Of a stretch of 64,000 nucleotides of DNA, positions 34,513-46,600 are shown in pieces. Source of the DNA: Azolla caroliniana (lineage: Eukaryota; Polypodiophyta). Under the pieces are notes generated by a model, which was not told where the DNA came from, did not search any database, and was given only the letters and a program-made list of their open reading frames with translations. The translations under genes and the position numbers were made by a program. Position 1 is the first letter of the stretch. Every line of letters starts with the position of its first letter. The stretch is from the NCBI GenBank assembly GCA_043228905.1, contig JBHGNT010000015.1, forward strand, positions 15,624,001 through 15,688,000, written 5' to 3'.

Positions 34513-35250
34513 CGGACCTCTCCGGTTCGAACCCTAAACCTTGAACTCTTCTTCGAATTGGTGGTGTTGGCCCCTTTCTCTTTCCGGAAATGCCGACAAT
34601 TCTTTTGGAAGTGCCCCAACTTCCCACATTAGAAGCAAGTAGGCCTCCCCCTTGACTTTGACCTTGTCCCCGATTTGTCCCGGTTTTGGGGACTCTGATT
34701 TCGGTCTCTTCCCCAGTTATAGTCATCTTCCGTAACCAAGGCCTTCGGGTCGGTTCTGGACTCCCGGTCCTTCCGGCGAGCTTCTTCATCCAGCAAGCTT
34801 GATTTTACCCTTGTTAGGGACAACTGCTTTCCTTCCAGCCCAACGTTGCTCAAAGTGACAACTAATGTCTCCCAACTATCCGAGAGGGAACTGTGCAGGG
34901 GCAATGCAAGTACCTCGTCGTCCAGGGGTACTTCAAGCAAAGTTGTTTGATTTATGAGCCCCTAGAATGCGTTCATATGCTCCGCCATGCTGGATCCGTC
35001 ATGGTAGAGGAGTCTCACTAACTTTTGGAATACCGAAACTCGATTTATGACGTTTTTACTCTCCAACATGGTGTCGATTTTCTCCTAGAGCACATGAGCC
35101 TTGCTTTCTTCATTAAAGTTGTTGTACAGGCTCATGTCGGGGAAGCCAGAGATCTTTGACCACGAGCATGTCCCTCATCTTCGACTTCCACATTGGGTAG
35201 TTGGAGCCGGTGAGCTTGAACATGCTTCCGAATGACTCTTCCATTTTCTT
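34513..35250 (-). pseudogene. Copia C gag
   Basis: The Gag core gives LPLHSSLSDSWETLVVTLS and LDEEARRKDRES (34940-34629). A basic linker, NQSPQNRDKS, and the CCHC knuckle CFYCGKLGHFQKNC follow across a frame change (34640-34590). Gag of copia A has the same linker and knuckle, so A and C belong to related families. The 3' end is cut by the solo LTR. Confidence 0.8.
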
Positions 35251-35255
35251 GTTCG

Positions 35256-35269
35256 CTCTGATATTAGTT
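35256..35269 (-). other. Primer binding site of copia C
   Basis: The minus strand reads CTAATATCAGAGCG, a one- or two-base variant of the TGGTATCAGAGC initiator-tRNA site, 3 bp from the LTR end. Confidence 0.65.
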
Positions 35270-35272
35270 TGA

Positions 35273-35793
35273 GAGGAATAGAGCTCGACCACAACCGAGC
35301 CTTAAACTTAATGAAAGAACAAAACAAAAATGGAGGTTCGTACGCTTACACCGAATAGACGACACATGATGTTTACATGGAAAACCCTAATAGGGCAAAA
35401 CCACGGGAGCCCACAGTCTCTAACTATCACTACAAGAGGAGGGGGTACGATATGAGACTCAGAGGCAACAACCTAGAGCTCTGTATCTTCGCCAACCGGC
35501 GGTTACAACAAAAACTGATTCAACTTCTCTTCCCTCTGTCTCTCTCTTTATACAACAATGATACAACCACACACACACACACATACATGGTGATTGCCCT
35601 AGGTCATATTTATACTTGTATGACTTTAGGACTATATACAAATATAGCCTTTACAGGCACACCTGAAACATATTTACAGATATGTCCCTAGATCCGGTTA
35701 ACATCGAATCCATCTGGATACCTTCCGATCCGGTCTAGTTCCTTCCTTCAACACATCCGATCCGGCTCCTCCGGAGGGACCGAAATCCCAACA
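35273..35793 (-). repeat. 5' LTR of copia C
   Basis: On the minus strand it starts TGTTGGGATTTCGG and ends CTATTCCTCTCA, 3 bp before a PBS-like sequence. Confidence 0.85.
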
Positions 35794-37708
35794 ATTTTTT
35801 GGTTGTTTATTGAAACACTTGGATGATAGTAGTGTGAATGTCATATTCTTCATGTCTTTAATTTTTTTTCTTCATTTCTTCCCTCTTCTTCGAGCTATGT
35901 CATACTTATTTTTGCTTCTTCATTCAAGTAGTTTTGAGCATTGCCCACCATAAATATGACATCACACGCATTGCTTGAAAGTTCCATAACCCGTTCTTAA
36001 AACTCTGTGGACCATATGCCATATATTATTGAGGAATTTCTTTGAGTTTTTTTACTTCCAAAACATGGATGGAAAATGTCCACACTCAAACCCATTGTTT
36101 TCACAACTAAAGTAGATGAAGCATTGACATTCATCGGTCCCATGCGTTCAATTATTCGTTTATGGTGAATATCATCTAAATGAACTATATGGTTGCTTAT
36201 TTGCCTAGGCTTTCGACAATAACTAAGCATGACTTATGACAACCCATAAGGCTCTAAAATTGTTATGCAATATGTGTTGTGAATATTTCCATCACTAACT
36301 AAATGCAATCTCACTCATACTTTGCCTAGATTAATTAATTTGTTGAGAGTACACAGCTACATGTTTCTCTTTTGCCACTCGTCCTTATGAGTAAATGAGG
36401 CGGGGGAATCGAATGCCAACATGCTCCTCAATATACTTGGTTGTATTTGACTATGCATTGCATAAAATAAATACTTCCTTTTATACGTGGGAATGCAAAT
36501 TTATATAACATGAATTGTAATTATGACTCATTGAGGTTTCTTATCTACCCACCTTTCACAACTATACATTCTAGAGACGTGGGTATGGATGAGGCTAACT
36601 CGAGCCTATCCATGTGTGATTCTTCAAAATCACCAAATGTATAATCATATTTCAATTGACAATAATCATACATGGCCTCGTCTAAACGCTAAATGCACTT
36701 TTGTGACACATATATGCCCAATCATTTTGAGCCTACTATATGTATACATTGCAATAACGCGAATGAAATTTCTAATCAGTTTTTTGTTTTGTGGATGAAA
36801 CAATCAAAATGTATGAGAAAATAAGAATTTGGTAGAAAAATCAGTTAGTTTGTGTTAAACTGTGTACCACACTTGATAAATTTTCTCATCGCTCTCTCCT
36901 ACAAGTGTATTTTGTATAGTCTTTGTTGCACTTCCAAATTCAATAGTTGTGCAATACTTACAAACTAATATGAAGAAAGCACAATATTGAGGGTGTGACT
37001 AGGAAGAGCACAAGGGTTGTCTCAACACGCGCATCATGAACTCATACCTCTTACCTTTGGCTCTTTATCAACATCCCGCATTCTACCAATTTCCTACGCA
37101 AGCCAATTAGGCCTCACTCCTTGGTGTTGTAGCTTGTAATATGTCAAGAAAGGACTTTGACCATTCCTTTTGTTTCATTGTCATGAATTTTAGTAGTTGG
37201 ATTATCACAATGCCCACTCTCTCCCTCTCAATATTAAGTGGTATAAAAGGCAAAAAGAATGCAATAGAGATAATGTATTATCGATGATAGCGAATGAAAT
37301 AGAGATCATGTATTATAGATCACGTATTTAATAGCTAAATGTCTTTCCAGTAGATGCTCCTTCTTTCTATTACAATGGTCAATATTTACATATTTTTGGT
37401 GATGGGATGGCATCGTGTCCTAGCGGTGGTGACATTTGGATGTATTTAGTGGGGAGTAGTTGCTTCTGCCTCCTTCTTTGGGCAAGGCTGGGCAGCACAT
37501 AAAACAGCCTTTGCTAAGAAAAGGATAATATATGTATATATACACACACACATACATGTATGTATGTAATAATGTATGTATACATACATTTATGTACATA
37601 TATATGTATGTATGTATGTATATATAATAAAACAGAGCTTTTGTTAAGAAAGGAGAACCTCCTCCTCTTGCCTGCCTTATCTCTCTGAAGGAAGAAGAGG
37701 CAGCAGCC
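35794..37708. other. Intergenic spacer upstream of YLMG1
   Basis: This is AT-rich. An open minus-strand stretch (36230-35997) has no family motif. TATG/TATA microsatellite sequence at 37530-37625 lies just upstream of the YLMG1 first exon. No gene was recognised. Confidence 0.4.
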
Positions 37709-39863
37709 ATGGAGGAGCCACATCGACCGAGCCAGAGAGAAGAGAAAGCAGGTCTCTCTGTGAGACCTTCTTTCCCATTCATTCTTCCTAGGTTCCCTCC
37801 TCTCCCTCCCCTTAACAAGTGCCACGAGAACTGGCAGCAAAAGCACCAGTTGCTGGTGACAGAGCTGCAAGGGTGTGTGCAAAGGCTCTGTTTGGCTTTG
37901 GAGGAGTGCAAGAGCTCTCTCCTCTCTAGATTCCATGTATTTCTCCTTTCCATCGATTCACATCCTCAACAGGTAAGCATCTAAGGCATGTATGTATATG
38001 TATGTGTGTGTGTGTATTTATGTATGTCTGTGTGTGTGTATATATATTTATGTATGTATGTATGTATGTATGTATGTATGTATGTGTGTGTGTGTGTGTG
38101 TGTATTTATGTATGTATGTATGTATGCATGCATGTATCCTTTCCATAGATTCACATTCTCAACAAGTAAGCATGCAATGCATGTAACCATTGGTTTTAGT
38201 CATGTGTATGCAGATGTTGCATTCCGATGAATTAGTTCTAATATAATTTTACCATTCAATTGCTATGAATCGCCACACACGATTGGCTCATTGATGTCCG
38301 GAAATTTATCAGACATAACATTTAAGTAGAGTACATGGGTGCATTTGTATACATGACCACAGATATTAGTTATTTTGGCACAGAATCATAATTCAAACCG
38401 CATGTATGTATATGTATCCTTGTGAATCACCATATACCAATGTTTGGTTGATGGCCTAAAAATGTGCCTACATATGTAGGTTTCAGTAGGTAATTCAAAT
38501 AGATGCATTCCTACAAATGAACACAATTGCTGTTGATACAAAATTATAAATTAAATTACATGTTCTTTTCACCTTCCGCACATACCATTAATCGATTGAT
38601 GGCTATATGTAGGTAATTTGTATGGTTTTTTTCATAGCTTATTGCACTTGTGCATGTCGATAAATGTCTTCCGCAAATCTCACGTGCATAATGCATGACA
38701 CATCATGAGGAATGCGATAATTGACAATGGGTGAGAGTGCATCTTATCTATTCTGATATGCAGAGGGGACAGGATAGATTTGTCATGTGTACATTGTTGT
38801 AGAATACTCAGCATAAAATACGTGTAGAATATGTATGATAAGTATTCTAACTTTTTTTAAAAAATAATTAGAATACATATTTTATAGATAAAATATGTTA
38901 AATACTTTGAATATGTGTAGAATACTTTAAATACATAGACTACTTGTAAAATACATTAAATACTTCTCAAAATTTGAAGTTTTTTTTCAAGGAAAAATAA
39001 TTTAAAAAATTGTAAAACTTTTTTGAAGTGATAAATACTTGTTAAATGCGTAGAATATGTCAAAATTTTAGAATACGTGAAATTTTGAAAAATGGCAGGT
39101 CTAAGATGTAGAATACGTGTAGAATACCTCAGAGTATTCTAAAACGTATTCTAAATGCAGAATACGCGTTTTTTCACAACTATGCATGTGTATAACGTAT
39201 ACAATGTTCAGTGTATCATGTGGAGTGTGACATTCATTGACAAGGGTGAGTGTCTATCTATCTATTTCTTGATATCAGAGATGGTGGGCGCTGGAGTTGC
39301 CACGCCCTCATTCTCACCGTAGACATGAATTATCAAACTACAACTTTGCAGCCATTTTGCCTGGCGATTCGGTCGCAGGTCTGGTTGCTGCGAATGGGGT
39401 GCTCAACTTCCTCAACATCTACAACACTTTGTTAGTTGTGAGACTCATCTTAACTTGGTTTCCGCAACCTCCTCAAATCATAGCAAACCCTCTAAGGTGC
39501 CTTATACATATTTTCTCATTTGGCGAAAACTGTTTCTTTTGTTGTCTTAGTCTATACATATGGCGGTAATCTCACCATCTTAACTCTTTTTGTAGCACAA
39601 TTTGCGATCCATACTTGAACATATTCCGAGGTATAATTCCACCGTTGGGGGGGACCATTGATCTTTCACCTATTTTGGCTTTCCTAGTCCTCAATGCCTT
39701 CACGAACGCTGCAACTGCACTACCGGCAGAGCTTCCCGGTACTACTTCAACACCAGAAGCAATGGCAGCAAACAGGCAGCAACAATTAGGGTTTCCAAGC
39801 TTAACGGGCATCCAAAAGGCATGGCTTAAGAGGCAAGGGGTTTTAACAACTAAAAAAGCATAA
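37709..39863 (+). CDS. YLMG1: YGGT-family plastid membrane protein (YLMG1-like)
   Basis: Three exons: 37709-37972, 39279-39496 and 39596-39863. All introns are GT..AG and phases fit; 750 nt encode 249 aa. The first about 85 residues are an N-terminal extension with basic and Pro-rich stretches, as expected for a plastid-targeted member. The YGGT core starts near residue 108 with NYNFAAILPGDSVAGL. It contains two hydrophobic segments (about 118-146, with NIYNTLLVVRLILTWFP; about 184-203, with LSPILAFLVLNAFT) joined by DPYLNIFRGIIPPLGGTIDL, the hallmark loop. Plant YLMG1 proteins sit in plastid membranes and affect nucleoid distribution; cyanobacterial relatives act near division genes. Exon 1 rests on phase and position, with weaker similarity. 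The end of exon 1 is repeated downstream in intron 1. Confidence 0.85.
37986..38132. repeat. TATG/TG microsatellite in YLMG1 intron 1
   Basis: Long (TATG)n and (TG)n runs begin 14 bp after the exon 1 donor. Tyr/Val/Cys/His-rich peptides on both strands are artefacts. Confidence 0.95.
38138..38178 (+). repeat. Second copy of the YLMG1 exon 1 end and splice donor
   Basis: CCTTTCCATAGATTCACATT and CTCAACAAGTAAGCAT repeat the exon 1 end and donor at 37946-37980 (TCGATTCACATCCTCAACAG then GTAAGC). The two copies are separated by the microsatellite. Confidence 0.8.
38800..39170. repeat. Intronic block of degenerate GTAGAATAC motifs
   Basis: GTAGAATA(C/T) recurs about ten times with AT-rich filler. 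The ends partly mirror each other (AGAATACTCAG near 38802, CTCAGAGTATTCT near 39128), so this may be an old MITE. There is no coding potential. Confidence 0.5.
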
Positions 39864-41064
39864 GTCTCCCACTGTACTTGTTTTTTTAGAAGTTACTTAT
39901 TTGGATTTTAATGACACCACTACAAGTATCTCCTCATTCTAGGATGTGGATGATTGAGAAGCAACAAAAATAGGATAAAATTCAAATATTAGTAACAAAA
40001 CATAATGTACATCCACAAACAATATATATTTATCATCAAGCTCAGAGGGCACATCGGCTATTCTTGTTGTACACTTGTCGTACAAACATTAAAGGCATTT
40101 TCTTATGCAAGGAGGTGCTGTAGTTATGAGATTTGGCCATTGTTGTACACTTCAGACATTTATGTATAGGTATTATATGATAATGTTTTTTGGCTCAAGT
40201 TTTGCGTGCCATAACCACTTTGGCTTTCCTTGTTACAATATAAAGTGCTTCCACCATTAGTGTCTTCATTTTGACTTCATATTCTCTGAGAAATTCTCAT
40301 TAAAAACATTTCTCACCTCTAACTTGTATGTAGGTTGATGTGCTTTGTAGATTTTGGTAAGAAGGCAAAAAGTGTAGGGTTTTCTTTCTGTGTTGAAATG
40401 GGGCATTAGAGTAATTAGATCTTGGAGATATCGAATATACAATAGACATGCATTACAATTAAGTATCCTATGAATTGTTTTTGTCATTCTCATATGTTAT
40501 ATGTTAGTTTCTTGATCATAATTGAATATGGGGAGAATTCGTCCCTCATGCATATTTGAATACATTCATCGAAATGATATCCATGTCACATGACTTGTAG
40601 ACATTAAGATAAATGGTAATTATGAATTTAATGATGTCTAATTCATGAGACTTGGTGCAAGTGGTCAAATAAGTTTGAATCAAAATGCAAAGGAAAGCAT
40701 AAGTACTTCAAGTCATGAATGTCCATATAAATAAAGTCAAACAAAGAGTGTACTTAAAACCTTATCGAATTGGCCTAAGGTTTAAGGTTTTTCTTAAGAT
40801 TAACGGTTGGTATATTGAGTATTGCCATTATTGCATGTGGATGAGAACGTAGAAGAGCATATGAGGAGATTGCTTGGCTTTCTTCTATAGAATTGTCATT
40901 ATATTGTATCAATTATCTAAAAGAGAAGAGAGCCATGAGCTCATAACACCTAATTGTATGTAAGAGCCACATTTAAATGTTTTGGCTAGATTCATGTGAA
41001 CTTGTAAATGAAAAGAAGGAAGGTTTAAGATGGGTTTTAAGGCTTTGGAATCATGGATGCCTTC
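39864..41064. other. Spacer downstream of YLMG1
   Basis: AT-rich, with no gene recognised. Confidence 0.4.
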
Positions 41065-41484
41065 GTGTGAATAATGTAGTCATAGGATTATATGTATACT
41101 CATAGCAACTAATTTGACACGATTGACTCATTTCATACTTGATATGACCAAACCATGCTTATAGATTAACACATTGTTGCCAATCCTTGGTCGATCAACT
41201 CCAAAGTTAATGTGCATGTTCAAAAAGCCTAATGTGATGTAGGATACTTATACGAGGCATGACACAAGTTTCATGTGAATAATGTTGTCATAGGATTATA
41301 TGTATGCTAATAGCAACTAATTTGACACGATTGACTCATTTCATACTTGATATGACCAAACCATGCCTATAGATGAACACATTGTTGCCAATCCTTGGTC
41401 GATCAACTCTAAAGTTAATGTGCATGTTCAAAAAGCCTAATGTGATGTAGGATACTTATATGAGGCATGACACAAGTTTCATTG
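41065..41484. repeat. 208-bp tandem duplication
   Basis: CATAGGATTATATGTAT occurs at 41081 and 41289. The full 208-bp units share ATTTGACACGATTGACTCAT, TTGCCAATCCTTGGTCGATC and GAGGCATGACACAAGTTTCA, with about ten differences. No coding frame was seen. Confidence 0.95.
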
Positions 41485-41970
41485 CTCATTGAGAGACCCA
41501 AGATCAATGGTTATGGCTCCACAATTCGAATGTCTTTATACAAGAACTCAACTTTATGAAGAGTAATTTGAGATGCTAATATACTCTATCTCAAGCTAAT
41601 GTAGTTATATGCTGATTTAAAAATATATAGAAAGAAAGCAGCTAGATCTAGGAGGTTAGGTTAGTTTATCCACTATGAGATAATTTCGTAGTCATTCCTT
41701 GCAAGATTCCTTCCTTTGAAATGTTTGATCATCCATAAATATGAAATGTTTGTCTAATGTGTCCTCTACATTTTTTGTAATATTTGATCCCCTTTGTTTT
41801 CAGTAATAGTTGATCCTGTTCGTTTTTTGATCCTCTTGCAGTTTCTACAATGTCTAACTAACTTGTGTCCTCTTTGCCCAATCTCTATGTTCCTAGTTTT
41901 TACATTGTTCCTGTTGCCCTTTGCATTTTTCCGACCAAACACTCTACTCGCTTTCTAACTATAGGACACC

Positions 41971-43330
41971 ATGGATTCTGAATGGACAACAATTGAAGAT
42001 ATGGATTTCAACACCCATGAAGATGGTCTAAATCCATGGAAAACCCCAAGAATATATCATAGAAGAAAAGGACAAGATAGACGCACCCCAAGTAGCGCAA
42101 TATTATGCAAGAGATCTTATGAGAGATGATATATAAATAATATGAAGAGAGGAAATAAAAAAGGAGAAAGAAACATAGTTATATGCCTCTCTCAATGATG
42201 AGTTATTAGAAGACATGTGAAAATACATCACGAGCCTTTTAAACAAATCAAACTTAGAGCTCAAGGATGACATGACGCAATGCCTTAAGGATGAAATATC
42301 TTGATATAAGGTTGAATTAGCAACTGTAAAAGTTGATTTAGAAAAATGACAAGTAGTGGGAAAATGCTTCTCCACTATTAAAGGCACGTAAGTAAGGAAA
42401 TGCAAATATGGGTAGATGTAGCCAAATATGCCAAAGTTCAAGTTGAGCTTGCTCAAAAGGAAATTAACGCAAATGCTCCCTGGATAGAAGTAGTGAAAAA
42501 GCAAAAAGGAACATTAGTGGATAAGATGCAAATGATCAATGCAACATTAAAAGAAGCCATGCGCATTACATGAATGAGTGGTTGGGCTAAAAAAGGAATC
42601 CCACAAGAAGATGCCAAGAATCTAAGAAATAAAGGTTGGGGCAATAGGATATTCCATTTGCTTTAGCACGGAGGGTGGGAAGACGTGCATCAAGGGTGAC
42701 AAAATATATTTAGATGACGATCTCACTTCCTAATGGTTTGTATATAGAGATGGTAAGGTCGTTATTAAGGGGAAGAGAGCCTTCCTAATGGTGTATGGCC
42801 TATGAGACCTTACATACATATTACTATATGGAATTGTGATGGCACTATAAGGATAAATGCTGGGTACTTTGAAGATACCTTTAGGAACACAAATATTGCT
42901 ATCTATACAACGATACACCAATACATGGCTAGTAAACTACTTGATGTACAAGGATATAGATGGGAGTCAATATATTGTTCCCACCACGAACACTAGGAAG
43001 CACTAAAGGGTCTGGAGGAGTGGTTGTGTTGTACAAATAAGAGCTTGTTGTGCGTAAGGATGTAGATGCACGTTATATGTGGATATGAATCAAAAGAGTG
43101 GATCTTATGAAACTATTTAATGCAACATACACTCAGGGTTTGCACAAACTTGACGTAGGCCTCAGGCCCGTGGACAATGATCTCACCACCCTTGTCATCG
43201 ACAAGTAAAGGCCATTATCTCCCGTCATCATAGGTGCTTCCCTTGCCTTCAAAGACTTGTCCATTCCGGGTCGATCTATACTAATATGGTAGAGATGTCT
43301 CGAAGACAAAAAAGAAAAGTACAATATATA
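41971..43330 (+). mobile_element. LINE 5' portion (ORF1 remnant and start of endonuclease)
   Basis: It opens with ATG at 41971 (MDSEWTTIEDMDF). It continues in shifting frames with APWIEVVKKQKGTLVDKMQM, a helical ORF1-like stretch near 42470, and GWAKKGIPQEDAKNL. The endonuclease start IWNCDGTIRINAGYFED (42830-42880) and KLLDVQGYRWES (42940 onward) follow. Similarity fades by about 43330. It is inactive, with many stops. Confidence 0.65.
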
Positions 43331-43522
43331 TAACTTAAGAAAATCTTACATGTGCCGATACCAAGATTCTTTAGTCTCATTTTTTATCTTGTTTACACAG
43401 TTAGTAAACATTTATTTTATTTTGATTTGTTGTTCCGAGAGATGAGAGACAACAACATTTAAGATGTAAAAATCTCTTGTTTTATGTGTTACTAGGCCAT
43501 TTGGGCGTCCTTAATAGACAAG

Positions 43523-43635
43523 TAACAATCGGCAACGGTTCGAGAGGGTCAAAACCGAACCGTTTAAAAATTTTGAAAACCTGAACCGAACCGAACCGAA
43601 CCGAACCATGAAACCGTTAAACCGAACCATTAATC
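43523..43635. mobile_element. Truncated hAT-like MITE of the ACCGAACC family
   Basis: It begins TAACAATCGGCAACGGTTCG and runs into (CCGAA)n. The right inverted end is missing. It stops about 45 bp upstream of the RNASEH2B start codon. Confidence 0.6.
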
Positions 43636-43679
43636 CCTCGCTCTCTCTCTAAAACAGAGACAGACAGACACAGAGCACC

Positions 43680-46600
43680 ATGTGTTCAAAGAATCAGCGT
43701 GCTTTCCCGCCATTTCCTTCTTCAGCTCCTCTGATGATCCGCAGAAGCATGGTGGCCACCGCAGCTTCGAATCCTCACTCTCAGCTGCAGGCTCGTGTCA
43801 TGATCGCCCATGGTAGTCCCCATTCTCTTTCTTTCTTCTCTCTCTTTTCTCTCACTTATCTGTATGTGTGTATCTCATTGAAGATAATTAAATAATGCAC
43901 CGTGAATTTGATCAGGTCGCACCATTCTATGCCTTTGCAGCGCTAAATGAATGTTTTTTTTTTCCCCTGTGTTTGGAATGGTCGTGTTAGACCTTCAGGA
44001 GTTTATCTAGCAAGTAGCACTTAATGTGTGTATTACATTCTTCAAAGTAGAGTTAAACAAGTATGCTTTTTCCGTATGGTTTGTGGTAAGGTCTTGTGTC
44101 AATGTTTTCGATTGTATCCAGAAGGATGCTATCCTGCTATCTAGAAACTAGCCAACTTTGCGAAATGATGGCTCCAGATGGACCAATCTGTTTTTTTATT
44201 GTAGTGGTTTGTGACGATCATGCATTGGTTTGCATATACAAATGACGAGTTCAATGGATAGATATCTTCTGTTTTGGGTTTCGGTAAAAGCATGAGTTTT
44301 TCTTAGCTTCCATCAGCCAAGATATGGTGCTGTTATCCATCCAGGGAAAAGCATCGCAAATGATGACATTAACAAAAATTTGCAAATAATGGGTTCATAT
44401 GGGAATTAAACATACCTTACATGTAGCAGGATTTGATGTTGCAACCTATGCAAATGATGGGTAAGGAAATTCAATGAATACATAAGGTACCTTACATCAA
44501 GCATGATATGATGTTGCAATACATGCAAATCATGGGTTCCATGGACACGTAATATGACATACATTTAACAGGATATGATGTTGCAACCTATGCAAATGAT
44601 GGGTACACAACTTTAATGGATACATAACATGGCTTGCATCTAGCAGGATATGATGTTACAATCCACATAAATGATATGACACATAACTTTAAATCTAACA
44701 GGATACGATGTTGCAACCCAAAGGAACTCATGGTTTCAATGGACAGATTACATGGCTTAAATCTAGCAGGATACAGTTTTGCAATTCATCATCAAGCAAA
44801 CATGGCAAATGATGGGTTCAAAAGACAACTTAGGAAGGGCTGTTAATTTTCATCTTCTTATTTTCCAGGTATATTCAAATGAGGGAAGGTGTGAACTGAA
44901 GAAAAAAATGTTGGTCATTGAGTTTGGGATTTCGCATGGGCTATTTATAAGGACAATGTTTTTGTTTAAATTTCTCTAAAAAACATTGCATGTATCTATG
45001 GATATGGTTATTCGTGCATGTTTGATTATATGCATGCACTTATTCGTATGACAGATATCCACCACTTAATAGTTAAGCATAATGTAAATCTTAATTCAAA
45101 TCTAGGGAAACTTGAAATCCCACCCATATTTCAGGCCATTGCAAAATAATAGTGCCTTGAAAGTTGAAATCAAATTTGTTCTCCTCTTTACCCCATTCAC
45201 ATACCAAAACTGGATACATTGGAAGGCCTGAAAATTTCAAAAAACAACCTGAAATGTCTTTTGCTGGAATTCTTTTCCCAGTTTTTATGTACAGCTTTGG
45301 TGCTTAAGCTCAAATTCTTGATAATTTAAATCTCGCTAAAAATTTATTTTTGCTTCTTCTTCCTATATAACAAGTAAATCAACATTGTTGGCAAAGGGAA
45401 AATGGAATGACATGCATAAAAAAGGGTATTTTGAATTTTTGATGCATTTATCTCACTGTTGCTTTTATTTTTATTGTGTTTCCTGAACAGTCCCATCTCA
45501 AGCCAAATGTGGCATCGATTCTCAAGGTTGTTTACTTCAGTTAAAGCATCCAAAGACAGGTATTCATCTCTCTTCACAATAAATCATTTTGGTTCGATAA
45601 AATAAATAAAAGCCACAAAATCTCCTCAAGGAAGGGCTGATTAGTTGTTAAAGATAGAGTAATGATTAAGCAAGTAATAAATAATTAAATAATGAAATGG
45701 ATAAAGGCCACCTATCCTCCGAATCACCCCTGAGCAAAGGAATTGAGACCGATCTTAAACATCATCTGCATCCCATACCACTGAATATTGCCTAAGATTG
45801 TACCTTGGATGAAAATCCACAAAGCACTATTGTTAACAAGAGTCTTGCCACACTACATTTGTCTCAACAGTGTTCTGCAAAATATATTCCACCCCCAGGT
45901 CCTTAGGACACCACATGTACTTGCTATGTCTCATGACCTAATGCAAGTTGCCTCAATTCAAGGTACCCTTAAAATGCTTAGCATTTTGCCCCTTTAAGGT
46001 TGTGCACATAACATTACTCCCCTCCTTTAGAAAATTGTACTCTTGCAATGAAAATGTAAGAAAGTGTGTTTTTGAAGTTGTCTCTTTCTCCCAAATGGCA
46101 TTATCAATAGTTCGATCCAGCCATTTAATCCTAAATTCTGGCATTGATTTAGAAGGTAGAGTTTTCGTTTTGGAATCGAGAATGCATTTTGGCACATGAG
46201 GTTTATAAGCTAAATCCTTGAGAGTAACCAAGTCGTTAACAAATACCATGTTGTCATTAGAAACCAAGAGTTCTTTTAAATGACTAACATGAAAAATTGG
46301 ATGATTATGAACACCATCGAGAAGATGTAGATGATAGGCAAATGAACCAATATATTGAAGAATTGAAAATGGTCGACAATAACATGTTGCTAATTTGTGC
46401 ACTTGCCCACATATAATGTTTTAGAATCATGAGGCAAATGCAAAAAGTCTTTTTGACCAGGGACAAATACCTGAGGATTTTGATGATGGTCAACATAAAG
46501 TGTCTCTATCTTGAGTAATTTTAACTTTATTTAGTGCAATATGCAACATTTCTTGTATATACCCCAATATTTGGTGTGTGCTTTCTAATTTGTTGCGATT

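Larger units (their letters stand above)
29341..35793 (-). mobile_element. Ty1/copia element (copia C), nearly complete
   Basis: Minus-strand order: 5' LTR (35793-35273), PBS, gag (35250-34513), protease and integrase (33780-31690), RT (31330-30330), RNase H (30289-29836) and 3' LTR (29825-29341). It is interrupted by a solo LTR (33816-34512) and a 764-bp insert (32338-33101). Scattered stops and frameshifts inactivate every domain. The outer flanks show no target duplication, because the outer end of the 3' LTR appears lost. Confidence 0.9.

Noticed and set aside
34216-34544. Repeat proteins with RLRRAGWCRPG or YRVCTIRLSVAGY units
   Set aside because: They are the two strands of the 54-bp tandem repeat inside the solo LTR; 54 is divisible by three, so frames stay open by chance.
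37984-38230. Open frames rich in Tyr, Val, Cys and His on both strands
   Set aside because: They are translations of TATG/TG microsatellite DNA, which is open in several frames by composition.
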